NCBI GenBank assembly: GCA_003252195.1
Contig: QKFK01000186.1
Location: forward strand, 1-33,350
Source of the DNA: Rhodospirillales bacterium
GTDB lineage: Bacteria; Pseudomonadota; Alphaproteobacteria; QKFK01; SZUA-500
DNA length: 33,350 nucleotides
Reading direction: 5' to 3'
Shown: positions 9,401 through 18,279 of the stretch, one piece after another
Layout: each line of letters begins with the position of its first letter
How positions within the stretch are numbered: position 1 is the first letter of the stretch
The notes under the pieces: model-generated
Databases searched by the model: none
Told to the model about the DNA's origin: nothing
The model's input: the letters and a program-made list of their open reading frames with translations, nothing else
Translations under genes and position numbers: made by a program

Positions 9401-9642
9401 TTGCGAGAAACACTAATATCAATTGCTTTTAAATCAATCGGCTTCAAACCTTTTGCTAATTCAATCTGCACTTTATCTAAAGAAATCTGAAAATTACTAG
9501 CCTCATTGTTCAACGCCTTAAGAATATATGGTTTTAAAAAAGGCACGCGTACGGGGCCTTGATAAAGGCGAACGCCCAAATACAACACGGCACATAATAG
9601 CACCACGCCAATCACATCTAATATTTTGCTTAATTTATGCAA
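6436..9642 (-). CDS. AsmA-like / DUF3971-type large inner-membrane-anchored protein
   Basis: N-terminal TM segment (ILDVIGVVLLCAVLYLGVRLYQG), long beta-rich body, C-terminal AsmA-like region (GLTANGRIDLEKKQININGDIVPAYTINS). Truncated by a frameshift relative to the 6273-6440 extension. Confidence 0.8.
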   Translation of the reverse strand: MHKLSKILDVIGVVLLCAVLYLGVRLYQGPVRVPFLKPYILKALNNEASNFQISLDKVQIELAKGLKPIDLKAIDISVSRKDDDDVIANIPELSLEFSFKAILDGDIAPKSVNIYRPVINLYHKKGNDWGIGGEPDEDNETQIVDEAEKKADLNKDLSELSNVVMGAEVGALTTNEVFEPAQEKTLDENNKTQAVIDDDTVELSEIAEVIKNKNKLDGLKYLSEVKVIDANLTINDYVNDRVINIPDFDIGFKDEGEYIKAHTFFNIDTDNKPAELEIDAEYWHENSLIKGQIGVAGFRPYDYANMSDSVEFLKKVDAPIDIAVDFGFDLGAFVNGQEQAKMQNKMLPFTLKNVTKFDFTVSGGVGTIYPPEDVPNHYSVYGFKINGGYSSVNNSISLKKINVDVGDAKVDALINVSGLGPLLDSGDIKDLNIDISTRARGLVLDNLYKYWPENIGHVAWQWCKDNLTVGTVTDSNFNFVFAADEDGKHVINKVLKGSVTVKGATVNYIDTMPKVTNVDGVAKFSKTAIDIDVAKGIIEGATIHKGRVLLYNLGMYESRALIEASADAELKNVLKIIDAEPLGFAKAFGLNNVSEVKGQGNVNLSLNFALDRLTTADKIAVGVDAKIKDAFIPKIFKGDDFSNGDLTLAIKDKKMILSGTGVIKNIPLELEINENFANSRSKYRVKASLDEDARKLLGLNFLPFSDAYMNDICVADVVATETTEGQGNVGIRFDFTNSIIDLPMIGWQKKKGEVASATVSANYANGKITNISGIRVTGNNVSILGNVAMDSNGLPSLITLSEVKADRTDAEAVVGFVNGAIDNIDVKGKDYDLYKLLNTEEFEAYKKETIVKLVDPSQKNEAKDAEPINANQEKFKVDLQVDNLWLSKSGKVTNVTASLGKNGDKIDFLKMEGVAGNGNITIKLTPQENKTKRLYISSPDAGAALKSLGVYDNMVGGALEIKGYEDTSGVLKGDLTVSNYKIVNAPVLAKLLTVASFSGIVDLLGGEGISFDNLAAEFSSKNSVLNIDKGRTAGSAIGLTANGRIDLEKKQININGDIVPAYTINSFG

Positions 9643-9748
9643 AATTTTATATTCCCAATATATTAAAGCTATATTTTCAATTAAATATATGTAACCTTAT
9701 TATATGCTTTTGTAAAATAACTTTAGGTAGATTCACACAATTTTCACC

Positions 9749-12640
9749 ATGAATAACATAATTGAAACAGATATATCAAAAAACAATTGGGACAAGCTAA
9801 ACGAGGCAATATCTGAGCATGTCCAAAAAGATGTTTTACAAAATCATATCAACCAAGAAACTAAAGCCAGTCTTAACAAGATTTTTTTATATAGCCCCTA
9901 TTTAAGCAGTGTTATACATAAGTTTCCAGAGTTGCTAATAGATATAAAATCAAATGCATATGATAAAACTATCGATAATTTGTTACTGCAATGCATAAAT
10001 AAAAACCATCTCCAAACTGATGTATCTGCTTTAATGAAAGATTTAAGAATATTAAAGCAAAAGGTTTCTTTTATTATTGCATATGCAGACATTAACAATG
10101 ACTGGAATTTAGATAGCGTAACATCGTATCTTACCAAGCTCGCAGAAACATGCCTAAAGCTTGCCGTAGATTATATTATGCTCAGCTCTGCAATGCTTAA
10201 TAAAATAAAATTAAAGCACGGAAAGAACCCTAGTCTAGATTGTGGATACACAGTCATTGCCATGGGCAAACTTGGTTCAAAAGAGCTTAATTATTCATCA
10301 GATATAGATTTAATTGTTCTTTATGATGAAAGCAAAATTAATTATATCGGCAGAAATGACACTCGTGATTTTTGCATTAGAGCCACTCAAGAGCTGATTA
10401 AAATAATTGAAAGCCGAACCGAAGATGGCTACGTTTTTAGAACAGATTTAAGACTAAGACCAGACCCAGCATCAACCCCAATTGCTGTATCTATTGAAAC
10501 AGCAGAAAATTATTATGAAACCATGGGAATGAACTGGGAAAGAGCCGCTATGATAAAGGCTCGGAGTGTGGCTGGAGATATATCTCTAGGTAGTGACTTT
10601 ATAAAATATATTCGCCCCTTTATCTGGAGACGCAATTTAGATTTGCGCGCCATAAAAGATATATATGCAATTAAAAATCAGATTAAAAATCAACATAGCA
10701 ATAATCTTGATAACAGCTTAATGGGTCACAACATAAAGCTTGGCACTGGAGGCATTCGCTTTATTGAGTTTTATGCACAAATTCAGCAACTAATCTGGGG
10801 TGGCAAAAAACCTATATTAAGAGAACAACAAACATTAAAAGCATTAGAGCTACTTTATAATGATGGCTTAATCAGCAAGGCCGATTTAGATAAATTAACA
10901 TCAGCCTATATTTACTTACGCAACTTAGAGCATCGCCTACAAATGGTAGAAGATGAACAAACTCAAACCTTGCCAAAATCTAGTGATGAATATGCTAAAA
11001 TAGCCTATTTTAGCAATTATAATAATTCTGATGATTTTTCAAAAGAACTTATAAGTCACCTTAAGAATGTTGATAATATTTTTAACAAATTATTCCCTGA
11101 CATTAATGGTGATGCAAACCATATATCATTTACTTCTGAAACAGCCTCACCTGATAATTTAGAACTATTGCGCTCGTTGTCTTTTACAAATGCAGAGGCT
11201 GTTTATGAGATAATACGCAAATGGCAAAGTGGTTACCCTAAAATATTAAGAACCCAAAAGGCCAGAGATATCTTTGATGAGCTAATTCCTTATATTTTAG
11301 AAAAACTTAGCAAAAGTGATAACCCTGATAGCGCATTAATTCAGTTTGATACTTTTATATCTAAATTACCTGCTAGCGAACAGATTATTAACCTACTTGG
11401 CTCAAGCAAAAGCATAATAGATTTAATAATTGAGGTTATCTCAACTGCCCCTAAACTTGGCAGTTATTTATCTTCGCACCCATCTGTAATGGATAATGTT
11501 TTATCACCAAGCTTCTTTTCAGCTATACCTGATTACAAAACACTTTCATCTGAGCTAAAAATTGCCTTAGAGAATTCTCTAAACTTAGAAGATTGCTTAC
11601 ATGCTTGCCGAAATTGGTTTAAGGGCAAAGAATTTCAACTTGGAATTCAAATGTTAAAAGGCTTTATATCTGGCATAGACGCGGGTAAAAAACTTGCAGA
11701 AATAACCGACATAACCATAGGCTTATTATTACCATATGTGCGAGATGACTTAAGAAAGAGATATGGCTATTTTGACAATGTAAGCCTTGCGTTAGTTGCC
11801 TTTGGAAAACTCGGGTCAAGAGAGATGAGTTTTGATTCTGACCTAGATTTAATGTTTATATATGACATGCCTAACCTTGATGTACAAAGCAATGGCGGAA
11901 CCAGCTCCATTGCCCCTAGCACTTATTTTACTAAACTTGTACAAAGATTTTCTAGCGCTGTAACCCTAGAAACATATGAAGGTAAATTATGGGAAATTGA
12001 TATGCGTTTACGCCCATCTGGAAACGCAGGCCCTCTTGCAACATCGCTTGAAGGGTTTAGAAATTATCAGTTAAATGAAGCTTGGGTATGGGAACATCAA
12101 GCTCTAACTAAGGCAAGAGTAATTTATGGCAATGAGGCCATAAAAACAAAAATTGAAACCATTATTAAATCCGTCTTATCTCGTCGCAGAAATAACGAAG
12201 AACTAGCTCAAGAAATCTTAAAAATGCGCGAAAGGATTGCAGGACAATTTACCCCATCTTCTATTTTAGATATTAAATACACAGATGGTGGAATGATTGA
12301 TATTGAGTTTTTTGTTCAATATATGATACTTGCCAATGCTCATCAATATCCAGACAAACTGATTGGTAACAGCACCAAAGATACAATAATTGAGCTAAGC
12401 AATACTGGTATAATAACGAAAGAACAAGCCGAGGTGCTAAGCCAAACTTATTCATTATTAATAAGCTTAAAAGCGCTATTTAGCCAAACAATTGAAGGCA
12501 AGGTAACTATTGATAATATCCCCGAAGCATGTCAACAAAAGATTACCCAAATCACCAAACAAAATAGCTTTGCTGATGCGATAGTATTTATAGAAAAGAG
12601 TTTATCTACTGCTAAAAATATCTGCTCTAAATATTACTAA
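9749..12640 (+). CDS. glnE: bifunctional glutamine synthetase adenylyltransferase/deadenylyltransferase
   Basis: Two nucleotidyltransferase motifs (AMGKLGSKELNYSSDIDLIVLYDE; AFGKLGSREMSFDSDLDLMFIYD), RLRPDPASTPIAVS, RLRPSGNAGPLATS, GGMIDIEFFVQY. Confidence 0.95.
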   Translation: MNNIIETDISKNNWDKLNEAISEHVQKDVLQNHINQETKASLNKIFLYSPYLSSVIHKFPELLIDIKSNAYDKTIDNLLLQCINKNHLQTDVSALMKDLRILKQKVSFIIAYADINNDWNLDSVTSYLTKLAETCLKLAVDYIMLSSAMLNKIKLKHGKNPSLDCGYTVIAMGKLGSKELNYSSDIDLIVLYDESKINYIGRNDTRDFCIRATQELIKIIESRTEDGYVFRTDLRLRPDPASTPIAVSIETAENYYETMGMNWERAAMIKARSVAGDISLGSDFIKYIRPFIWRRNLDLRAIKDIYAIKNQIKNQHSNNLDNSLMGHNIKLGTGGIRFIEFYAQIQQLIWGGKKPILREQQTLKALELLYNDGLISKADLDKLTSAYIYLRNLEHRLQMVEDEQTQTLPKSSDEYAKIAYFSNYNNSDDFSKELISHLKNVDNIFNKLFPDINGDANHISFTSETASPDNLELLRSLSFTNAEAVYEIIRKWQSGYPKILRTQKARDIFDELIPYILEKLSKSDNPDSALIQFDTFISKLPASEQIINLLGSSKSIIDLIIEVISTAPKLGSYLSSHPSVMDNVLSPSFFSAIPDYKTLSSELKIALENSLNLEDCLHACRNWFKGKEFQLGIQMLKGFISGIDAGKKLAEITDITIGLLLPYVRDDLRKRYGYFDNVSLALVAFGKLGSREMSFDSDLDLMFIYDMPNLDVQSNGGTSSIAPSTYFTKLVQRFSSAVTLETYEGKLWEIDMRLRPSGNAGPLATSLEGFRNYQLNEAWVWEHQALTKARVIYGNEAIKTKIETIIKSVLSRRRNNEELAQEILKMRERIAGQFTPSSILDIKYTDGGMIDIEFFVQYMILANAHQYPDKLIGNSTKDTIIELSNTGIITKEQAEVLSQTYSLLISLKALFSQTIEGKVTIDNIPEACQQKITQITKQNSFADAIVFIEKSLSTAKNICSKYY

Positions 12641-12881
12641 GCCACCTATTGTAAGCACGCGATATTGATAAACTATAAAACTTATATCATATAGCAAGTT
12701 AAACCGTGTAAAGATAGCTTCCTACTTATTTTGAGTATTGGCACTCACTGCCATACAATCAAAATAATCTACATATGTTAGATTAAAACTTATAATAATA
12801 AAATTATACCACCATCGTAATCGTAAATATCAATATCTACCCATGCACTGGTTTAGCATTTCACTATAAAATATAAAAACT

Positions 12882-13995
12882 TTATTCTTCGTCTGAAGTT
12901 TTTACTCTCGCTGCCAAACTTGCCGTTAAAAATAAGTCTAAATCGCCGTCTAGCACGCCCTTAGTGTCAGATGTTTCTGCCTCTGTGCGCAAGTCTTTAA
13001 CCAATTGATATGGTTGCAACACATATGAACGAATTTGATGTCCCCAACCGATATCCGATTTTGTATCTTCAAGTTCTTTAGACTTTTCTTCACGCTTTTG
13101 CAACTCAGCTTCATATAATCTAGCACGAAGCATCGCCCAAGCAGAAGTTCTGTTTTGCAACTGCGAACGTTGGCTCTGACATTGAACTACAATTCCAGTT
13201 GGAATGTGAGTAATACGCACAGCAGAGTCCGTTTTATTAACATGTTGCCCACCAGCACCAGATGCACGGTAAGTATCGATACGGCAGTCTTTTTCTTCAA
13301 TGTTTATTTCAATATTATCATCTACCTCAGGATAAACCCATATTGAAGCAAAGCTAGTATGACGACGAGCAGATGAGTCAAAAGGAGAAATACGAACTAA
13401 ACGATGCACACCACTTTCAGTCTTTAACCAACCATAAGCATTAAAACCACTGACCTTAATTGTCGCAGATTTAATACCTGCAACATCGCCTTCACTTTCT
13501 TCTATATATTCAAGCTTATAATCATGTGCTTCGGCCCACCTAACATACATACGCATAAGCATTTCAGCCCAATCTTGGGCTTCTGTACCGCCCGAACCTG
13601 CATGTACTTCAATAAAGCAATTATTTTGGTCTGCCTCACCAGATAATAATGCTAATAATTCTTGCTTTGCCGCTGTTTCTTCTAGCAAAGCCAAATTAGA
13701 AATAGCCTCTTCTATAATAGCTTCATCACCTTCAATCTCGCCCAACTCGGCAATCTCCAAGGTGTCATTTAAGTCTTTTTCTAGTTTTTTATAATTATCT
13801 ATTGCATCTTCTAAATGCGTACGCTCTTGCATTAGCTTTTGTGCTTGTTCTTGGTTATCCCACAAATTTGGAGATTCTGCTAATGCGTTTAATTCTTCTA
13901 GGCGGATAATAGAATTATCCCAGTCAAAGATGCCTCCTTAGCAGTAGCATTGACCGCTTAATCTGATTACTTTTTTCAGCTATTTCTGCACGCAA
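12882..13995 (-). CDS. prfB: peptide chain release factor 2 (programmed +1 frameshift at 13924-13929)
   Basis: RF2 GGQ motif ([19 protein letters not shown]), RF2-type [20 protein letters not shown]. Upstream in the 0 frame: TTG-start [23 protein letters not shown] followed by CTT TGA C, continuing in +1 as [27 protein letters not shown]. Confidence 0.93.
13921..13940 (-). promoter_or_regulatory. RF2 programmed +1 ribosomal frameshift site
   Basis: Minus strand reads AGGAGG CAT CTT TGA CTG: SD-like hexamer, 3-nt spacer, CUU slip codon, in-frame UGA followed by C. Confidence 0.93.
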
Positions 13996-14014
13996 GAGAT
14001 TATTCCTTAAAAAA

Positions 14015-16441
14015 TTAATATTCAACGCCAAGTTTAACGCTAGCAGAAGCATCTTCTTCAACGTTAGCACCATAACCACCAATAACGTCTTTAATCACAT
14101 TAACATCAGTGTCTGGCTTAAAGGCTTCTAATATAACACCCTTTGTTTCGTTAGATTTTGCAGGGCGACCATTTTCATAATTAACCCTCACAAGTTTAAT
14201 ACCAGATGGAATACGGAATGGTGTATCTGACGTATCTTTTAGAGCGTTTTTCATAAAATCTACAAATATTGGAGACGCAGCTTTTGAACCTGTTTCATCT
14301 TTACCAATTGTGCGAGGATTGTCATATCCAACAAATACAGCAACAACCAAATCTGGAGAAAAGCCAACAAACCATGCGTCATAATTGTTGTTAGTTGTAC
14401 CTGTTTTACCAGCCAAGGTTTTTTTAACCTGACGAACTCTAAAAGCAGTTCCTCTTTCAACCACACCATGCAAAATACTAACCATCTGATATGCACTCAA
14501 AGGGCTTGTTAATTGTTCTCTATTATCAGGAATAGTTGGAACTGCTTGGTTCACCCAGAACACATCATCGCCAGAGCATTTCTCACAGGCACGAGCATCA
14601 CTCTTATAAACAGTTTTACCCTGTCTATTTTGAATTCTATCAACCATTGTTGGTTCAATTTTTTTGCCACCATTAACCAACTCACCATAAGCAGCAGCAA
14701 GCTTTAACACAGTAGTCTCACCTGCGCCTAAAGCCATAGAAAGAACTGGCGGTAAATTAGATGAAACGCCAAATTTATCAGCATATTCAACCACCTTGTT
14801 CATGCCAATTGCTTGAGCTAAACGTATAGTCATTAAGTTACGAGAATGCTCTACGCCCACACGTAATGTGGTTGGCCCATAAAATCTGGTGCTATAGTTT
14901 TCTGGTTTCCATTTATCTTGCCCAGGACCTTGATCTAAAACAATCGGAGCATCTAAAATCAAATCAGCAGGTGTGTAACCATTATCAAGCGCTGCTAAAT
15001 AAACAAAAGGCTTAAATGCTGAACCTGGTTGTCTTTTTGCTTGAATAGCACGGTTAAATTCTGAACGCTCGAATGAATAACCACCAGACATTGCAAGCAC
15101 ACGACCTGTATGAGGATCCATAGCAACAAGAGCACCTTCCACCTTAGGTTCTTGGCGTAAAGCATAAATTTTAGCACCATCAACCGCAGAAATATTCTCA
15201 ACCAGCACCACATCACCAATTACCAAAATATCTGATGGTTTTTTAGTTGTAATGAGTTTGCCTTCATCATTTGCCTTTTTTGCCCATGACATATCCGCAA
15301 AATTCATAGTAGCCTTAACTTCTTCTGCCAATCCTAATGTCACAACAGCCTTCGCATCATCAATATCTAAGACAACTGCTTTTTGCCATTTAGAATTTGC
15401 CCCAGCAGGAATTTTAACATCTGCCAAGTTTGTAGCCCAATCATCACTACCAACATCAACACGAGCAAGCACACCTTTCCACTCACTACGCATAGCAATG
15501 TCTTCTAATCCTTTGCGCAAAGCAGAACTTGCATAAACCTGCAGTTGTGGGTCAATGGTAGTTCTAACAAGCATACCATTTTCATAAAGCTCTTTTTCAC
15601 CATATTTCTCAACCATTTCACGGCGAACAGCTTCTGTAAAATACTCTCCAGCTTTTACAAATTCTTCTTTTTGATCAACAACATCTATATCATCTTTTTT
15701 GGCTTCAGCAGCTTCAAAATCTGTAATATAGCCTTCTTCTGCCATTCTATCTAACACCCAGTCTCTACGACCAATTGCATAGTTTTTGCGGGTATATGGG
15801 TTGTAGTTATTAGGCCCTTTTGGCAGAGCTGCTAAAAATGCCATTTCAGATAATTTGAGCTCAGATAACGATTTACCAAAATAATTCAAAGCAGCGGCAC
15901 CCACACCATAAGAGCGGAAACCCAAATAAATTTCATTAAGGTAAAGCTCTAATATGTGCTCTTTCGTATAAGCTTTTTCAATTCTATAAGCTAATATAGC
16001 TTCTTTAATTTTACGGCGGAAAGAAACTTCATTGGTAAGCAAAAAGTTTTTAGCAACCTGTTGAGTAATAGTTGAAGCACCAACCATTCTCTTTCCTGTT
16101 GCCACATTTTTAATATTCACTAAAATTGCTCTAGCAATACCGCTATAATCTACACCATTGTGAATAAGAAAATTTTTATCTTCTGCCGACATAAATGCAT
16201 ATTTAAGTTTTTCTGGCATTGCATCTACAGGCACAAACACACGTTTTTCACGAGCAAATTCAGCTAATATCTGACCATTACCAGCATAAAAACGAGTTGT
16301 AATTGGAGGCTCATAAACTGCTAATTGGCGATAATCAGGCAAGTCTCTACCATATTGATTAAACACATACACAGCTGCGAATAAACCAACTATCAAAAAT
16401 AATATAGATGTACTTATAAATGAACCGATTGCTTTTAACAT
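14015..16441 (-). CDS. mrcA: penicillin-binding protein 1A (bifunctional transglycosylase/transpeptidase)
   Basis: Transglycosylase motifs (SAEDKNFLIHNGVD, GASTITQQVAKN, KEAILAYRIEKAYTKEHILELYLNEIYLG), transpeptidase SXXK (QPGSAFKPFVY), SRN (EHSRNLMT), KTGT (AGKTGTTNNNYDAWFVG). Confidence 0.95.
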   Translation of the reverse strand: MLKAIGSFISTSILFLIVGLFAAVYVFNQYGRDLPDYRQLAVYEPPITTRFYAGNGQILAEFAREKRVFVPVDAMPEKLKYAFMSAEDKNFLIHNGVDYSGIARAILVNIKNVATGKRMVGASTITQQVAKNFLLTNEVSFRRKIKEAILAYRIEKAYTKEHILELYLNEIYLGFRSYGVGAAALNYFGKSLSELKLSEMAFLAALPKGPNNYNPYTRKNYAIGRRDWVLDRMAEEGYITDFEAAEAKKDDIDVVDQKEEFVKAGEYFTEAVRREMVEKYGEKELYENGMLVRTTIDPQLQVYASSALRKGLEDIAMRSEWKGVLARVDVGSDDWATNLADVKIPAGANSKWQKAVVLDIDDAKAVVTLGLAEEVKATMNFADMSWAKKANDEGKLITTKKPSDILVIGDVVLVENISAVDGAKIYALRQEPKVEGALVAMDPHTGRVLAMSGGYSFERSEFNRAIQAKRQPGSAFKPFVYLAALDNGYTPADLILDAPIVLDQGPGQDKWKPENYSTRFYGPTTLRVGVEHSRNLMTIRLAQAIGMNKVVEYADKFGVSSNLPPVLSMALGAGETTVLKLAAAYGELVNGGKKIEPTMVDRIQNRQGKTVYKSDARACEKCSGDDVFWVNQAVPTIPDNREQLTSPLSAYQMVSILHGVVERGTAFRVRQVKKTLAGKTGTTNNNYDAWFVGFSPDLVVAVFVGYDNPRTIGKDETGSKAASPIFVDFMKNALKDTSDTPFRIPSGIKLVRVNYENGRPAKSNETKGVILEAFKPDTDVNVIKDVIGGYGANVEEDASASVKLGVEY

Positions 16442-16506
16442 AATAATCTTTCCGTAAGCGCCTGCTCAAAACATATTAAAATTTAGGCAATTTAACAAGA
16501 GCTTAT

Positions 16507-17784
16507 TTAAAATAAACTAGCTTTTTGTTCTGCGGAAAAATAATCATCTATAGATGTCAACACCGCATTGGCTAATTTACGGCGATAAGAACGCTCTCTT
16601 AATAATTTCTCTTCGGTTTTATTTGAAAGATAACCCATTTCTAACAACACAGATGGAATATCTGGTGCTTTTAGCACTGCAAAACCAGCGAATCTATGTG
16701 TATTTTTCAATATTCTAACTGCTTTTTGCACTTCACCAACCATCAAACTTGCAAAATGCGCTGAGCGATTCATGGTTTCTCTTTGAGCCAAATCAATCAA
16801 AATACCAGCAACTTCAGGGGTTTCACCGCCCAAGTCAATACCAGCAATAATATCGGCCTTGTTTTCTCTATCAGCTAACGCACCAGCCTCTTTATCCGAT
16901 GCATTTTCAGACAAGGTATAAACAGAAAGACCCATTACTTTTTTGTTTTTTGTACTATCTGCATGAAGTGAAATAAACAAATCACCTTCTAACTCTCGTG
17001 CTTTTTTAACCCTACCACGGAGCGAAACAATATGGTCGCTATTTCTGGTTAAATGAACATCGTATTTACCAGTTCTTTCACAAATCTTTTTAAGCTCTTG
17101 CCCCATAGCAAGTGTGATGTTTTTTTCATAAACACCACTATAACCAATTGCCCCTGGGTCTCTACCTCCATGACCTGGGTCTAAGATAATTTTCTTCTTT
17201 CTTGGAGGAGTAGCAACTACAGGAGCCGCTTCTATTTCTTTTGGCTTTGTTGTAATTTGCGATTTCGGAACTGCATTAACATCTTTCATCGAAGAAACCG
17301 CATGACCAATGCCAACAAGTTGTGCAAAATCTGCCTCAGATGTTTTTTCTAAATCAACTACTAAACGCCAGTTAAACTTGCCACTTGGAGATAAAGAGAA
17401 AGCTTTTTTCACCTTTAATGGAGAAGAAATATCCACGACTATTCTTGAGCCACCACCAGTAGCGCCCGAACCCAAGCGCACATCACTCACATGACCTGTT
17501 GCATCTTTTTCAATAGTTGCTTTGTTACAAGTAACATCGGTTAAATCTAAAACAACACGTGACGGGTTAGACAGTAAAAATATGTTGTAAGCACTATTTT
17601 CAGACAAATCCACCACCATTCTAACCCCATCAGGATTAGAACCAAAGCGAATACCATTAGCGCAACCTTCTGCATTTGCTTTAACAGAAGACATCATCAA
17701 ACCAGCCGTAGCCATTGACGCCGCAGATAAAAACTCTCTGCGAGCCATTCGTCTTAAAATATAATTTCTTACTCTCTTTTTCAT
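16507..17784 (-). CDS. N-acetylmuramoyl-L-alanine amidase (AMIN + Amidase_3), probable Tat signal
   Basis: KKIILDPGHGGRDPGAIGYSGVYEKNITLAMGQELKKI, LFISLHADS, SVLLEMGYLSN; N-terminal AMIN-like region; twin-arginine MARREFLSAASMATAGL. ATG at 17784 preferred over the TTG at 17793 used by the ORF track. Confidence 0.93.
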   Translation of the reverse strand: MKKRVRNYILRRMARREFLSAASMATAGLMMSSVKANAEGCANGIRFGSNPDGVRMVVDLSENSAYNIFLLSNPSRVVLDLTDVTCNKATIEKDATGHVSDVRLGSGATGGGSRIVVDISSPLKVKKAFSLSPSGKFNWRLVVDLEKTSEADFAQLVGIGHAVSSMKDVNAVPKSQITTKPKEIEAAPVVATPPRKKKIILDPGHGGRDPGAIGYSGVYEKNITLAMGQELKKICERTGKYDVHLTRNSDHIVSLRGRVKKARELEGDLFISLHADSTKNKKVMGLSVYTLSENASDKEAGALADRENKADIIAGIDLGGETPEVAGILIDLAQRETMNRSAHFASLMVGEVQKAVRILKNTHRFAGFAVLKAPDIPSVLLEMGYLSNKTEEKLLRERSYRRKLANAVLTSIDDYFSAEQKASLF

Positions 17785-18279
17785 CTCATACAATTTTTGT
17801 TAGTTGTTTTATCTTCTATATCAAACAAAACAAAGTGAGCAAAACCGCCGTTTATAATAAGAATAACTATAGTTATGTAAAAATTTGTTTAATAGTTCAA
17901 CAAATAAATATTGTTCTTTTTATTCTTAATGGTTATTCTCATGCTACCGTTTAAGGTAATAGCGTGTTGGGCTATGTGTTTTTTTACTTAATTTATTTAG
18001 CACACAATTCAATACCAGCAACAAAAGATGCGTTATCTTATCTGGTGGCAAAAAAGTTTTTATGGGGTGATGCCCGCTTGGAACGCTGTATATTAAGTTT
18101 TTAACAAGTCGACATAAATTTGACTTGAGTTGCGATAAAGATATTGACGGCAAGCGTGCGATGCAAACATCTGGCTCCCCCGATGTTAATAATAAGATTT
18201 ATCTCGAGCTTTTATTTAACTATAGGCTTAGTTTATTTATATAGTTAGATTGGGGCACGGGTGTTGGAGTTTATAAAAT

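Noticed and set aside
17944-18153. 69-aa minus-strand ORF between amidase and rne
   Set aside because: No SD, atypical composition; overlaps likely rne leader structures.
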